DNA of 64,000 nt, from positions 20,145,808 to 20,209,807 of the forward strand of contig NC_088301.1 in assembly GCF_032854445.1 (NCBI RefSeq). Reading direction: 5' to 3'. The notes under the pieces are model-generated. The model was not told the DNA's origin, did no database searches, and worked only from the letters and a program-made list of their open reading frames with translations. Origin of the DNA: Liolophura sinensis (lineage: Eukaryota; Mollusca; Polyplacophora; Chitonida; Chitonidae). Positions 1 to 13,007 of the stretch are shown in pieces (within the stretch, counting starts at the first letter, position 1; each line of letters opens with the position of its first letter). A program made the translations under genes and the position numbers.

Positions 1-252
1 TGGCCACTGGCTTTGGAATAATTATGACGTGGGGTAAATTGGTTCTGGCCGTCGAAACCGATGTTATGGACTTTATTTTGTTTAAATGATTTCCCTCGTT
101 TTTTTCTGAAAACCTTAAAAACATGCAAACAACCACAAAGTGAGAACTGTAAACTTTGCAGTATTAAATGAAACAATATCTCATTAGCATAATACGAATT
201 AACACTTTGGTTTTTCAATCAGTTTCGTGAGGCCCCAATCGCTGTCACTAAC

Positions 253-390
253 CTATGTCACAAAATTTCCCGGCGTGCCCCGGTTGACATCCACCCTCAC
301 AGGCGCCGGTCTGAGCGTTACACGGCTGTTCCAAGCAATACTCGTTACACGTTCTGACACAGTTATCTCCCCATAATCCTGGTTGACAAG
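253..390 (-). CDS. Gene A exon 9: EGF-like repeat
   Basis: A 138-bp phase 1-1 exon, CQPGLWGDNC, then CNEYC, GACEGGC and PGHAGKFCD, with a TTACAG acceptor and GTTAGT donor. In gene B the matching unit survives only as the decayed array at 45945-46575. Confidence 0.8.
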   Translation of the reverse strand, partial: LVNQDYGEITVSERVTSIAWNSRVTLRPAPVRVDVNRGTPGNFVT

Positions 391-3300
391 CTGTAAGAAC
401 ACGAGTTCAGATAAAAGAGCAATGTATTGGTAACCAGTTATTTGGACAACGTGAATCTCTCCACAATGACGTCATGGTACCAACACGAGCCTTTAAATTG
501 AGTAAAATCCAAGCTTTAATCATATAGGTTTGTAAAGATAAACGTTTACACGGTAACCTCCCCATCACCCTGGTTATATTACCTGTGTCACAGAGTTCCC
601 TGTTTAAGCCTTTAAATAGATAAGTTCCAATTACAAAAGGGCGATAAAATAAGTTACCTGTACGTCATGGACAACGGGCTGGTATTTCAAAAGCCTTGTG
701 TCCTGTATGCAATCAAGAGAGACGGAAATGCGAATGTTGGTGTACCTACTTCGGCAGTACATACCGGCTTATTGTACAAAACATTGCGTGGTATCAGCTC
801 CCTATTTGCATTTATTACTCAAAACTCTGTCAGTCTTATAGTTTCATCAGCTGGGACATTTCCAAGAAAAAGGGCAAGAAAAAGACCGCCATTTCTGAGC
901 CAATGTCACATTCTAGACAAATCATACTTTCCCATTTTCTAATCTTCTGCACAAAGCCTGAATCCACTGTTTCCTGTTTTGAGGACATAAGCCGAACCCA
1001 TTTTCCTTTACCCACTGTGTTAGGAACGTGGGATCCATTGGTGATAATCCACTCACCAACTGTCACAAACGTATCGCCACATTGATGATTAAACCGCGCA
1101 ACTTTCCGAAAGAAATTTAACTTTCTCGAATTCACAGATCTCTACAATTCAAACGAATTGTAAACTATTATGGCATATACCTACCTTCTTTACAGAGGTC
1201 ACCCACCTGGGCAGTCTGGGGATGTACGACATAATGCAAAGTACACTAGCTGGATTAATATTACACGAAATGTAAACGTAAATGTGAACTAAATTATGTA
1301 CGCTTAGTTTGTCTGATAAATGGCAGACACAGGGCATTGTGTCTTTCTGTGTTGACGGGTTTCCCAGGGAAATTCTTTCTAAACCCCAAAATCACAAATA
1401 AAGAACACTGGACTTTAAGGACTAACTGTCAAATTCTAAAGATCATCCAAATTTTCTTAAAACTTAACCTTAAAACGCAATATTCTTCTCAATCTTACAC
1501 GCTTCACCTGAGAAAGATTAACACAGCTTCCTACGGGAGTAACACGAATAGACATTTCTTTACCCTAAATCATGGCTACCTCCATACCTAAATCGAGTTA
1601 GAACCAGTGATTTACGTTCACAACGAGGTCCTGTATATCCTATGGCACAGCGAGGATTCTCCAAGGGACAGTCTCCACTTACCCCGTCACAGACAGCTCT
1701 GCCATGACACTGACCACAGGTCTCCTTACAGTCAGGACCCCATGTATACGAGCTGCAGTCTGGTCGTGAGACGAATGTATAACACGTTCATCTTATACTT
1801 ATATTCAATCAAAAAGCAGCATTATATAATTGTACTGAATCTAAGTTATAAATTTTAGCGGAGAGTGTATAACAGTTATAGACCCACTATAAATCACTCC
1901 CGTCTGTCATGGGCTCGCAGTCACAGAAAGCGGACAATATGGAAAACGGGTACATCCGGGGCAAAGTAACCTCAGTATGTAAATTTAGGTTTCACTACAT
2001 ATACAGGTATCCACATCCCCTGTTACAGCTTTGTTATGGAGCCTCTCAAGCGAAAGCATGATGTGATGAGACGATGGCATTAAGTGATGGCACGATGGCA
2101 CGAAGTTATGACTAGCATAGTACCATCGCAGTCATCGCGTAATGCCGTTGTCTCATCGGCCTTAAGATAACGTTGTGCATTATGGTACATACATTTTATT
2201 ACTTTAGTTTATATATAGTCTAACTGAATTTTCCTTGCAATAATGTAAACGTGCAATATATATTATGGTGTTACAAAAAATTTACACTATCATCACTGCA
2301 ATATTTTTGTGCAATTCTGCATCAGTCACATCAATCAAGTGCACAAATCTGTAGACTAGTCATATCCCATTAATTTCTTATCTCTGCTACTCTTCAATTA
2401 AGACCTGAATAACCTGTGCATATTTTAAGTTTACCTGTTATTTGTATGTCTACCAATTGGTTTTATAGTGTTCCCACTCATGTTGTTGTTTTGTTTTAGT
2501 TTGATTCATTAAAATGAATGCAACACTAACAATTTTTTATCTGTCTGTTTGTGTTCGGTGAAGACAAAATATATTTTGTAAAATGGATGACATTTTGCAA
2601 AATGATTTGGTACGACAGGGACAGAATCTATTGTAAGGGTACTTGTATCGGAGAGCAAAGATGAGAAACAGCTGGCTTGTCAGTCTGGTACTTGGCAAGA
2701 GGACATATTTCACCTGTTACGTGTGACAATTTAGTAGCTACCACACTGTCGTCGCTGCCTTGGTTTTACCCTCTATGTTGCACTTCCTTAATTATATTGT
2801 ATTCCTGTATAAAGCAAGATTCTGCGTTTCCGCTAGGCGTGGTCCCTTTGCATTGTTTAAATGTTAGCGTGTGTTAAATTAGATGACAACACAGTACTTT
2901 GACTACCGGTAATTCTAAACCATGACGTCAATTTACACAATTGCATTGTTTTACTTAATTCTTTTAAGACATTGGGATTGCGGACCTGTAATGTGCTACT
3001 ATTTAAAAAAGAACCGCGATGCTCGGCTTTCCAAACTGCCTATAGATAGTTCAATGTCCCCAGAATCCGTTTCGATCGTTTAAACGTCGAAAATCGAAGA
3101 AAAACGGTAGATTTTGGTGATCAGACATCAGAAAATCTAACCCAACCACGGCTGAGCCACCTTTGTGATGTAGGCATCTTTTTGCGTACAACACAGACAA
3201 TCGCCATATTTTTACAGCTAATTTCGATATTATTCCATCCCAATGTATGAATTGTAAGTGGAGTAACACGCAGGATACTGTAAAGTTACATGCCACAGAA

Positions 3301-6300
3301 AATGCCACAGGGTGATCATCGTAAAAATCCTTTGATCACGGAGGACTCGATCGCTCGTAGTCGTACATGTATGTGACTTGCTAATTCTCCCATGCTATGC
3401 AAAAATAAAAGGCCGAAGGATGAGGCTTATATCGCCCTCCCCAAAAAACAAATGAAAAAGAAAAGAAAAGTCGGGATTATCACTCACGGAATGCAGTAGT
3501 TGTTTGGTTACTTGCTTGTTTGAAACAGCAGAAAGTGACCCGAACTGTAGGGTGACGCTGGAATTGCCACGAGGCTACAGGGGCGGCCCTCCTGTTCACA
3601 CCAGACATAGCGGGCGCGGGATACCTTACAGCATGCCGTATCTTGATGCCCGTAACGGGACTCAGATAAAGTTCAAATTGGCATTTTATCAATCACTGTT
3701 TCTGTTCAATATAATTCAAGCCTTTTTTTTTGATGGTAAATATTACAGGTAAGCTCTATTGTTACTTTCACCGCTGTTGAGCGACTTTTCCACCTCGTCA
3801 CTACAACTCACGATCCGCTGGCCCGATATCACAGATCCTCGCGTCGCAGCGGGTATCGCTCGACTTGGCCATAAAAATTTATAGTCTGTGGGCTGTGAAA
3901 CCATGCCCAATATTCCACGGGTACAACCATGTCCAATTCGTGGGTCACAAATCAGAGCGGAGCGCGTTTGCGTCATTTACGCATGTAAGCGAAAATCTCT
4001 CTATGTTATGCTGTACACGTTCTTCAAGGATCTAAAATAAACTCCGGTATCTTTCAAAATATTTGTTGCAATACTGTTTTACTTGTAGACTTTTCAGGGT
4101 GCCAGTAAGGAGGTGCACACGTAAGGTAATTATAGAGTAAGTCTATAATTACGATGACTAATCGTGGAAGAACACACGTTGGCCTAATGTATGGATTCGG
4201 CAATGCTTTGCAGGGCTATTCAATTCATAATCCTGTCTGGTGCTACTGGCATGACATCACCCGGCCAGGCCTTTGCGTCGAGAAGTCAGGTAGAGGGTCC
4301 AAGTTTAATGGAATTTTTTAGACTAGAAATAGCTAAGATAATATTTTTAAAATGCAGCTTACAGACTAACATAACATAAGTAGTGTGCCTTGAGAACATT
4401 TAGTGTGAAAATAAAGTAGTTGGGGATCGCCTTTAAGCATTTACATGAACAGTTAGAAAAAAAGTCCAACTGAAGTAAACTGACAAGTATTGAGGGTGTA
4501 ATTCACCGGTGACCATTTGCTAGCTATCACACTATTGTCGCTTCTCTGATTTTACTCTCTATTCTGTACGTCTTAAATTATATTGTTTCGCTGCATAAAC
4601 CAGGACTCTGCTGATGGACTAAGCATCGCCGGGGCCTTGCCCCTTTGCTTTGTTTTAAAATTTTGTGTGTTAAATGTAATTGCAATTCATCATTTTTAGT
4701 AATTCTAGGCCAGTCCAGTTAATTGCAATTCAAATCGCTTCATTTTTTTAAACCTATAATTCTGTTCAAGCCTGGGCGCTGGAGGGTGTGTAATTTGCTA
4801 CTATTTAAACATTTTAATGAACAATTAGAATAAAACCCCAACTGAAGTGAACTGACAAGCGGGCGTATTTCATCCCATACATGTGACTGTGTGTCAGCCA
4901 TCACACTGTCGTGGCTCTTCCGGTTTTGCTCTGTATGCTGTACGTCTTTGCTTATATTTTATATTTGAAAGAGCAGAGTCGTTATATGATGCATGAAGCA
5001 ACGGGTGATAACAAAATCAGGTCAACATTTACCTGCAAAAATAACCAAAGAATTGAGAAGATACAGGGTATATAAAGCGCGAAATTAGGACGGGATCATG
5101 CAAAGAGAAGAAGTTATCAGTTTTCAAACACTTACTTAATGTACAATTGTAACCCTGAAACCCACTCTCACACCTGGGTGATAAATTCGGACATTCACTG
5201 GTGTCCTTGTCACAAGCAGTATTAATCCAGCAATGTCCACATCCCTCATCACAGTCTGTACCCCATCGGCCATTCGCACACTCTGGTGAGTAAAAAACAC
5301 AATGATATTGTTAATTTCATATTTCTTAAAGTGAAAATCACATTCACGAATACAATCAAGCTAAAGGACACATTTTAAATATAGTGCATAAAAAATTTAG
5401 AGTGCAGGAAATCTTATATCTCAATCACTGAGATTAGCGTCGTATAGAAGACACATATGTCTTGAATATAATTATAATAATTAATACATCGTGTCAATAT
5501 TATATATAGTATTTCTCAACAATAGTAATTACAACATAATTTTCTCATAATAAATGAAAGTTTCAAGTAGAGTAAAAATATTGTTTACTTTGAAAAGAAG
5601 GTTTTATAAGGGTTTTACAGTTTTTCCTGGTATAAACACATACTGAATATGAACGGCGAAACATACGACATACACATAACTTAAGTCCAGACGAAAATAT
5701 AATTCAGCTAACCTATATCTGTCTACGTGTGACAGCAAATCTATCGTCCGACACAACATAGAGCACGATGGATGACAATCGTATGTTTTCACAGAAACTG
5801 TTCAGTAATTACGCTAAAACAAACTTTCTCGGCCTTTACAAGAGTAAGTACATCTACATTGTGAAGTTTGCAGATTTGAGTACTTGACTGCCGCTTACTT
5901 TCACACCGAAGTCCATGGTCATCACATTGAAAGCAGTGGGTGTCTGTCACACATTCCTTGTCACACATCACTCCATACCAGCCCTCGGAACAAACTGTAA
6001 CAGTGGAATAATAATAATAAACTATCGCAAGATAGTAAAAAGAATCGTATGATTATTAAAACCATCAAAACTACGTAAAGATCATCAGATATTGTAAAAA
6101 AACTGTTAAATAATCATGAGAATGATCAGAAAATGGAGTATGTGGATTTAAAGGTCTGGTGAAGAGTTCCAGCAAATCAAAGTTTGATGAGCGATTAGTC
6201 TTGCTTACCAAACAGACGTACTTCACAAAGTGTCAAAAATGACCCCAGCGGTAAACTTATCCGGACCGTGTTTCCTGTTCTCGGCTTACTGTCGTTACAT

Positions 6301-9300
6301 CTACCGTTGATGATGTTCCCAGGACCGTAGTCACTGTCTGTCGTGTCTGTATAACATGTACTGTAGCTCTGATTGTTGGTTCCCACACTCAGAGTAAAGC
6401 CGTTCAGTCGGCGACCGCCTGGAATGTATGTACAAGTAACATACATTACCGGACTGTGTTCGTGTGAGATAAATTCATTTAGCTGACAACATAAATAAGG
6501 ACGTCGAACTTCCGGTTAACCTAAAAGGTCTCATCTTGAGACTACTATGGCCAAAAAGTGTCAACTGCTCAAGATTCTAAAGTTTATCTGCAATGAACCC
6601 CATTGACTTCCTTTGCCTTATATGACGTACAGTCATCAGTACTGGCTTCTTTTCTTTGGAGTTTACCGCATACTTGATACAGGAGAGAGGAAACATCCTA
6701 TCAATAACGCATATACACGTATCAGCGATGTTCGGCTGTGTGCTTTCAGTTTCTCATGGCTTTTGTTGAAAGTAAATAGATGCTCGTTGAAGGGAAACGT
6801 TTCTTTGACACCTGTAAGATACTTTCCTCCACAATTATTAGTTACAAGCATTGCTATATTGTATTTTTATATTTTTTGTTGAAGTAACGCAAGGAAAAAT
6901 TTATCTCATGCATCGATTTATAATCAATTATAAATGTTATCGGTGAAAAAAACCTACCGGTACGTGTATCAAAACGTACCGGAACGTATATTGGTTTTTA
7001 TTAACTTCTACTACGAAGTCATAAGCTTCTTCGCATTGCATTAGCCACTATTTTCACATTATCACACTCGATATGAGAATAAGGAAACAGTTATTGTTTA
7101 AATTTATACTCATCTAGAAAACAAACATCCCGATGATCCACAATACTGTTCACAATAATTCATGTTACATATACACGTGTAAAACTGTAACTCGAAACCA
7201 ATCACATTCCATACCTGCAGGCCCGAAACATAATCAGGAACAACTTGTGATAGTCACGTGACATCTGTGATCAGACTTGGGGAATCTTCATTGCGTAAAA
7301 CCAATTGAGAATTGAATCACGTAACTGGATCACTTAACACAGACCCACAGGCCCTTGTATCAATTTAGATCACACCTAAGACACAGGTTTACTGCAAACA
7401 CTGTCGTGCCCCGGCTACAGCGGGTTTGCCATGCAACGAAAACAGTATCATACGTGACCCACATGTATCTTACGGGTCTGTCATTGCATATTAAAGTAGA
7501 GCATGATCATTTCGAATTTTATTACGAGCTCAATTGTAAGGAAAGCCCTATTTACGTCCAACACGTATTAGCAATATTCCAAATGGGTACAATCACTTAC
7601 ATGATTTGGGTCCGTTACCACAATCTCCGACCCTGTTGTAAATCTGAAATGTGTAAATACTGTACGTCCTGTTCAGTATTACCCCCCACGAGACTGGTGA
7701 AGCAAGCTTGGTGTGTGTACAAGGTGTGCTCTCCAGAGTATGACCCACTTTACCGTCCACGGCGAATTCCGATGTGTAGAACCGCTTAGTGTCATTATAG
7801 TCAGATGATTGGTACGTCATCTGGTGCAGCGCCACATTACCTACGAAGTCAAATTGGTGCATTTTCTGATTTAATATTGCACATCAACTCGTAGACTATA
7901 AACATCATGTACATGTAAGTAAGAATCACCAAATGTAAAAGGGATTATCGTGATCTGCTTTCATTGGATCTGTATTAAGGTATTTAATGGACATGTTCTG
8001 AAGAACACGTGGCGTTTTCTTCAGACCTGTCCACGAGATCACAGAATGACTCACTCACTACACCGATATAATATGGACAGATTGGGAATTTTTTTAGATA
8101 GAAACAATTGACAAATGTACAAGATCTGCCTTCTCAAAATAGGAATGAAAATCTAACACAAACTGTAAAACAGCAACTGTTTACCATATTTATAGACTGC
8201 TTTAGTTTTCACATAAACCTAAAATGGAGATTGAGCATTATGTCCAGGATTGAGAGAAGATAGCTCTTTCTGATCTCGTGCCCAGCAAAAGATCGATTTC
8301 GTAAAAACACTACATGGAGTTTGAACGAGTAAGAATGGGTTCTAAAGTTTTCTCGTATTTCCGTATATCATTCACCATATACATGGGCCTCTGTACAAAC
8401 CCACCTTCATGCATGCCAAGTGAGACCCAACTTTTACATCCAAATCTCACACAAAAATGACACTTGTCGTATACAAGAATATTTCACTTGTACGACGGCG
8501 GCCATCATTATGGCGGGAATAAAGGGGACAGAGCCTGGGGGAAACTCACCACATCCCCTGTTGCTGGCAGATCTTCCCACGTACAGCCGCATTCAATATA
8601 GAATGTTTTCAGTACATGTAGGAATGAATGAGTTCAGAAAACGGCCCTCTACTTCGCGCGAAAAACGTCTGTATCTCATCACAACCCTCCACAAATTTTG
8701 ATTGCAAAAAAGTTACTAGAGTGACTGTTAAATGGTTAACTTTTGAAAAAATAACTGTGTTGTGGCTGGCTTTTTGACATCTAAAGGGTAGGTATGACTT
8801 CATTTAAGTGAAACTTTCACACCCACGTCGAAAATTTCATCTTTATAATCAATAAGGTAACAAGTGATTCATAGAGAAATAGCCAAAATGACCACTGGTT
8901 GTTTGTTTTCCCTTGTTACACGTTACTGTTTGGCCTTAATTATTACTTTGAAACAATGGACTGATACTGGGGATAGTCTCCATGTGGCAAACAGAATTAT
9001 ATATTTGAAGAACAAGACTTTGTGAAATCTGAGAGTAGTCTTGCTTTCATTTACATAGTTCAAACTCGTACCTTTACTATTTATAGTGTTAGCATGCTTT
9101 TAAAATTATCTGGAACGATAAGGTGGAGAATCGGCACCAGAGATGTACGATCTCTGTGCAAATTTCTCAGTGCACTGGTATAAATAGCTGTTGGAAGCAC
9201 CCATTAATTGATTTTTTTTGATTGATTTTTTATTCACCTCGATGGAATAGATTACACTCATGAATAAATAAACGAATGGTGGGAATAAGCTTGTTTTATT

Positions 9301-12300
9301 CCGTAACAATGTAAACAGATGTACTTAAATAGGAAAACATAGTAGACGTGATATATAATAGTAGACATGTAGAGTATTAAATTATTTTAAAAGTATAATA
9401 ATGCGTCATGCTAATGTAATAACGTATGTGCAACATACCAAACAAGTAGAAACTAAATTTACAATAATTATTTTTTTGCCTCAGATTTACATAGAAAGGT
9501 TGGACGAACTAGCCGTAGGTTTGTTGGTAATTTGTTCCATTTCCGTGGGCATGATATATATATGGCATAATAAGATAAATTGCTCCGATATATCGGCCCA
9601 TAAAAATCCATAAAAGGTCGACCTCTGGTATTGTATTTATGGGTGTGGTCCATTTTGGTCAAATCAAATGAGTTTCTCTGTGGGATACATCCTTGATTAA
9701 AGAATTTATGTGACTGTAATAAAGTTGAATACAGTAAGTGATAGAATTTCAAAATGGCGGAAAAGAGGTGCGCTATGTTGAAGTCTTTTGGATAGAGTAA
9801 CGGTGCTTGATTTTGCAAACGCTGGATAGGCTAGAGATGAGAGATGTAAGTGTTACCCCATATGATATTTCCACAGGAAAAAGAAAGGTTGATGACTGAT
9901 TAATAGAGGATAAGGAGAGTTTTCGTATTGACGACATTTTTATATGGTTAAGTATCCCTATGTTACAGGATGCTTTTGTACAGAGAGAATCAATATGTGT
10001 TGTCCAACGCGGCTTATTGTTAAAAAAATGCCTAAGAATCTAAATTTCTGAGTTTTTCTAAATTATTATTCAAAATGGGTAAAAACTGGTAATGCATCTG
10101 TTTTTTTCTTAGTCAGGGGTAGAATAAAATGTATTTTGTTTTGTTAATGTTTAAAGACAGACGATTTGCACAAAAGCCAGGTATTGAGTTTCTCCTGTTT
10201 ATGAGACATTGCTTTTATAACGGTTGTAGTGTCTTTGGCAGAGAGGATCAGATGAAGAAGGTTAGTCGATTCTGAAATGTCATTTAAGTACAAAAGAAAG
10301 AGGAGATATCCAAGAATAGAACCCTGTTGTACACCAAATGTTAAATATTTTAGTTTAGAGAGTGTATTATGAAATTATACACGATGAAATCTGTTTGATA
10401 AATAACTCTTGGGCCAATCATTACAAACACTCTTAAAGCCGTAAAGTTCTGATTTCTTAAGTAAAATATCGTGATTAACGGTGTCAAAGTGTTAGGATAA
10501 ATCAAGAAAGGTGATAATAGAATACTTTTTATCTTCCCTGGCAGAATTAAGTTTATTGTAAAAGGAACAAGCCGTGGAATATTTTACTAAAGCCTGTAAG
10601 CACTGATATCGGCCTATAATGTACGAATTTGTCAGGTTTTCCAGTTTGGATATGGGCATATTTGGTATATTGAAATTTTCTCAGCCTTTAAGCAGTTTGG
10701 TATACACCCTGACGAGAAAGTTTATTATATGTGAAAAGGGAGTACTTATATTGTCGGAACTAGATTTTAAATTTTGACGGGAATTCCATCTGACGGGTTT
10801 TAAGACCTGCAATGACGATTTTTCGTCAGAGAACGCGATGATTGGAAAGGAAAAATTTCTGACTACAGGGCCTTCCAGACAGTCTTAAAAATTTTCTCGT
10901 TCTTGTGGAATTTAGAATCCAGTTTTAAATGACTAAAAATATTCATTAACTTTGTTGGCGATTACACTATTGTCGGTTATATCTGTATCATTTATTGATT
11001 AATTCATCTTTTGTTTTCCAGGTACTTTTTGTGTCATGATTATATTTCTTGAATTTCTTTTCTCTCTGAACCCTTACCGGCTTTGTAGTCTGTGGACTGA
11101 AAAATAATTAGATTTCATGACTTCAAAAAAAACACTTTAGATGGGCGGCGATGATTAAATTTGAAAAGATCTATATCGAAGTCACCCATAATATTTTTTT
11201 TGGTTTTCCTTTTGAAGAATGATTGGAATAGATAACATATGCTTATTGAACTCTTCCAAGTATTTGTCCGGTGGTCGACAGACAATGTTGGACAGATAAT
11301 TTTTATTGAGAATTTTTGCCTCTACAAAAAGAGATTCATAGCAGCCAGTGTTATCAAGAAAACACAGATCTTCCGTGAAGAAAGCAGATGCTATGTTAGA
11401 ATTAACATACAGCATAAGCTCTCCACCTTTACGATTTTTCCTTTGCACAGAAAAGCTTCTGTGTCCAGGAATATCGAATAGGGAACTAGATATAGAGGAC
11501 AACATTCAGAAAATCCCAGAACAGAGAAGAGATAATGTAAATTGTGAATAAAGCTCGATATCTCTTATCGTTAAGTTATATAATCATAGAAGAGATGGCT
11601 GCTTAGTAATAATAGCCCGCCAAAAATCTACTCTCGATCAAAGCCGCCAATTTCGGGGTCAAACGATGTTTTCAATTAAACGTATGAAGAAAGACGTTTA
11701 CCAAACAAAATATTTTTACTGAAATGCTCACGTATGAATTTGCACGTGCTGTCAAAGTCTCGTGTTGGTTAACCTTTGTCTTTACATGTAAAACATTAAC
11801 TTTATAAAGTAATCAGTTTTGTCATGTTTTTGGCAAATTGAAAATACTTGTTTTGTCGACGTCTGAAGTCTTCGTGGTACAGTGAACTAACGAAGTCACT
11901 TTGGAAACCACGTAGGACTTGAAAAACACTTCCAATCTTAGTGGCCCATTTCTCCTTTTTGACTAGAAGCATTTTTTGTGAGGCTAAAGATATAAGCCAA
12001 CTTGTATCAAGTACGCGTTTTTATGAATAATAAGCAGTAGTTGTTAAGGTATGCTAATACTTAACATGTGGTAACAAAACTGAAAAGGTATTTTAGTAAC
12101 TAGAGCATACAGACTACCATGTTTCGATTGTATGACCTAAACACGGATATATACTCGGTTCATTGCCAGGTTTACAAGGGTCATAAGTCGCACATTTGTC
12201 ATATAACAGGAAAAAAGGATCAATACAGAACTAAAAATAGAAGTGGCCTTATGAATGTGTCAACTGTGGTCAGTTTCTCCTTTTGAGGTGTAGAGTTCCT

Positions 12301-13007
12301 TGGACTGACTCCGATTCGACGCCTTAACATACCATAATATACAATGTGGTCTAACTATAAATTTTCATTAATTTAAGGAAATTTATTATCCATTATAAGC
12401 TGTAACACGTGTACTGAAGAGGCTGATATTTCGTGAAAGGTAGCTATTTAGGAAACTCCAAAATGATAGCAAACATTCTATTGGATTTGCGATGATCTAG
12501 TTTTACCAAAACTCTCCGGTACAGTCCCTTTAAGGTTCTTTTGTCTGTAGCAAGACCAACGTCTTATTCGAACCAGCCATCTTGAGCCCCTCAGCATTAT
12601 TAGTAGGCCATACTCACGTCTCTGACAGGTAGGTCCGTCCCAGCCAGCGGAACAGTTCCCGACACAGCCTTTCTGACTGTCACAGTTCTCGGCACAGTTA
12701 CAGTTATACCGACAGCCTGCTCCTGAACGCCCAAACCGACATGACTGTCCATCAGCTGAGAGGTAGGAAACAAAATAGGTGAATAGGACCAGGTTTTACA
12801 GCAAGGTAAACTGAATTAGCGGAAAGTATTGCAATGGTATAAAAGATATTTTCGCATTCATGCCATTTCCGAGTTACCATTTTATAACTAAACCACTTAT
12901 TGCTAATTACATGTGAATTCGATTGTTACATACATTAAATAAATCCACATACCTTTTACAGCAAGCAGCATCAAAATGGTGAAGATGAGAAACATTTGCG
13001 TCATCAT
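253..13007 (-). CDS. Gene A: paralogous lectin-EGF RPTP, 5' part only (runs off the left edge)
   Basis: Tandem paralogue of gene B, downstream of it in the direction of transcription. Exons (complement): 12953-13007 signal peptide, 12618-12755 Cys-rich, 7601-7840 and 6209-6418 lectin-like, 5899-5994, 5136-5282 and 1616-1759 EGF-like, a broken EGF exon 1185-1215, and 253-390 EGF-like. Lengths and phases match gene B exon by exon (lectin exons are 6 bp longer and 6 bp shorter). No transmembrane or phosphatase exons are inside the window. The frame is open in every exon except the 31-bp relic, which ends in a stop if spliced in; skipping it joins 1616-1759 to 253-390 in frame. Gene A may be functional with one fewer EGF unit, or be decaying. 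Confidence 0.8.
540..604 (-). pseudogene. EGF-unit stub in gene A intron
   Basis: A roughly 65-bp piece of the same EGF unit that makes the array in gene B: the end of one unit plus the start of the next, fused through GTAATAT. It is too short to code for an EGF repeat. It shows the array had begun before the two genes separated. Confidence 0.6.
1185..1215 (-). pseudogene. Gene A exon 8 relic: EGF exon with internal 107-bp deletion
   Basis: The splice acceptor, the first codons (CPGG), the last codons and the donor of the EGF exon are kept, but the middle is gone. The remnant is 31 bp against 138 bp in gene B. The deletion is not a multiple of three, so inclusion gives a stop (TGA) after four codons. 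The flanking intron aligns with that of gene B exon 8. Confidence 0.78.
1616..1759 (-). CDS. Gene A exon 7: EGF-like repeat
   Basis: A 144-bp phase 1-1 exon, YTWGPDCKETCGQCHGR to RCAIGYTGPRC, nearly identical to gene B 50658-50801. Confidence 0.83.
2041..2165. repeat. GATGGCACGAAGC palindromic repeat, gene A copy
   Basis: Repeats of ACGATGGCACGAAG-like words followed by complementary ACCATCGCAGTCATCGC words. Orthologous position to 51500-51630, but without the outer ends seen in gene B. Confidence 0.5.
2650..2960. repeat. Dispersed repeat of about 250 bp (reference copy)
   Basis: Marked by AACAGTTAGAATAAAAC-like start, CACACTGTCGTCGCT, TTAATTATATTGTATTCCTG, GGGCCTTGCCCC-like middle and TAATTCTAGGCCAGT-like end. 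At least eight copies occur: here, 4437-4745, 4800-4960, 26580-26845, 44050-44250, 52830-53190, 54482-54750 and 54925-55100. No coding capacity. Confidence 0.55.
5136..5282 (-). CDS. Gene A exon 6: EGF-like repeat
   Basis: A 147-bp phase 1-1 exon, CANGRWGTDCDEGCGHC to GFQGYNC, the counterpart of gene B 55261-55407. A GTAAGT donor follows. Confidence 0.82.
   Translation of the reverse strand, partial: SVRMADGVQTVMRDVDIAGLILLVTRTPVNVRIYHPGVRVGFRVTIVH
5899..5994 (-). CDS. Gene A exon 5: short EGF-like segment
   Basis: A 96-bp phase 1-1 exon, CSEGWYGVMCDKEC to RCE, with a GTAAGC donor. It matches gene B 55968-56063. A 1-bp difference between the copies further along falls in the intron. Confidence 0.74.
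6209..6418 (-). CDS. Gene A exon 4: F-type lectin-like domain, second half
   Basis: A 210-bp phase 1-1 exon with RLNGFTLSV, CYTDTTD and TLCEVRLF, two codons shorter than the B copy near SLP. The Cys codon split with exon 3 is conserved. Confidence 0.8.
7601..7840 (-). CDS. Gene A exon 3: F-type lectin-like domain, first half
   Basis: A 240-bp phase 1-1 exon with NVAL, QSS, AVDGK, CTHT and IYNRVGDC. Its loop after the NR motif (GDC) is closer to the classical F-type lectin sugar-binding loop than the B copy. One of the paired Trp residues seen in B (SWW) is Gly here (SWG). Confidence 0.8.
9105..12330. repeat. Interspersed repeat R, interrupted by the L2-like element
   Basis: 9105-9206 plus 11573-12330 together align with the uninterrupted copy at 39560-40228. 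Shared landmarks include GGAGAATC, a CGTGCTGTCAAAGT block, a TTTGTCTT-CAT/ACATGTAAAACAT block and a TTTTTGAGGTG end. The family is unknown to me and no coding capacity is visible. Possibly a non-autonomous DNA transposon. Confidence 0.65.
9207..11572 (-). mobile_element. Decayed L2/CR1-like non-LTR retrotransposon
   Basis: Pieces of one element in family order on the minus strand. Endonuclease is at 11182-11505 (GGELMLYVNSNIAS, ESLFVE, VCRPPDKYLEEF). Reverse transcriptase pieces are near 10440-10520 (FDTVNHDILLKKS) and 10230-10340 (GVQQGSILGYLLFLLYLNDI). The C-terminal tail is at 9468-9818 (YNTRG, PRKWNKLPTNLR). The catalytic FADD box is replaced by SAKDT and many frames are broken, so it is inactive. 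It is 5'-truncated inside the endonuclease and lies in gene A intron 2. Confidence 0.8.
12618..12755 (-). CDS. Gene A exon 2: Cys-rich module
   Basis: A 138-bp phase 1-1 exon, CRFGRSGAGCRYNCNC to GPTCQR, the counterpart of gene B 62355-62492. It is more EGF-like at its end (NCSAGWDGPTC) than the B copy, in which that Gly-Trp core has changed. Confidence 0.8.
12953..13007 (-). CDS. Gene A exon 1: signal peptide
   Basis: A 55-bp coding exon nearly identical to gene B exon 1 (MMTQMFLIFTIL then hydrophobic), with the same GTATGT donor. An in-frame stop lies just upstream, which fixes the double-Met start. Confidence 0.82.

Noticed and set aside
836-1135. Minus-strand open frame of 99 codons, also present near 46753-47031
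   Set aside because: Conserved between copies only because the whole intron was duplicated; no domain, and it sits between EGF exons without suitable splice phases.
5858-5994. A 1-bp frameshift in gene A exon 5 relative to gene B
   Set aside because: The difference lies after the shared GTAAGC donor, hence in the intron; the coding part is 96 bp in both copies.
7355-7789. Plus-strand open frame of 144 codons
   Set aside because: It lies antisense over the gene A lectin exon (7601-7840), which has conserved protein motifs and matching splice phases; the plus-strand frame has no recognisable domain.
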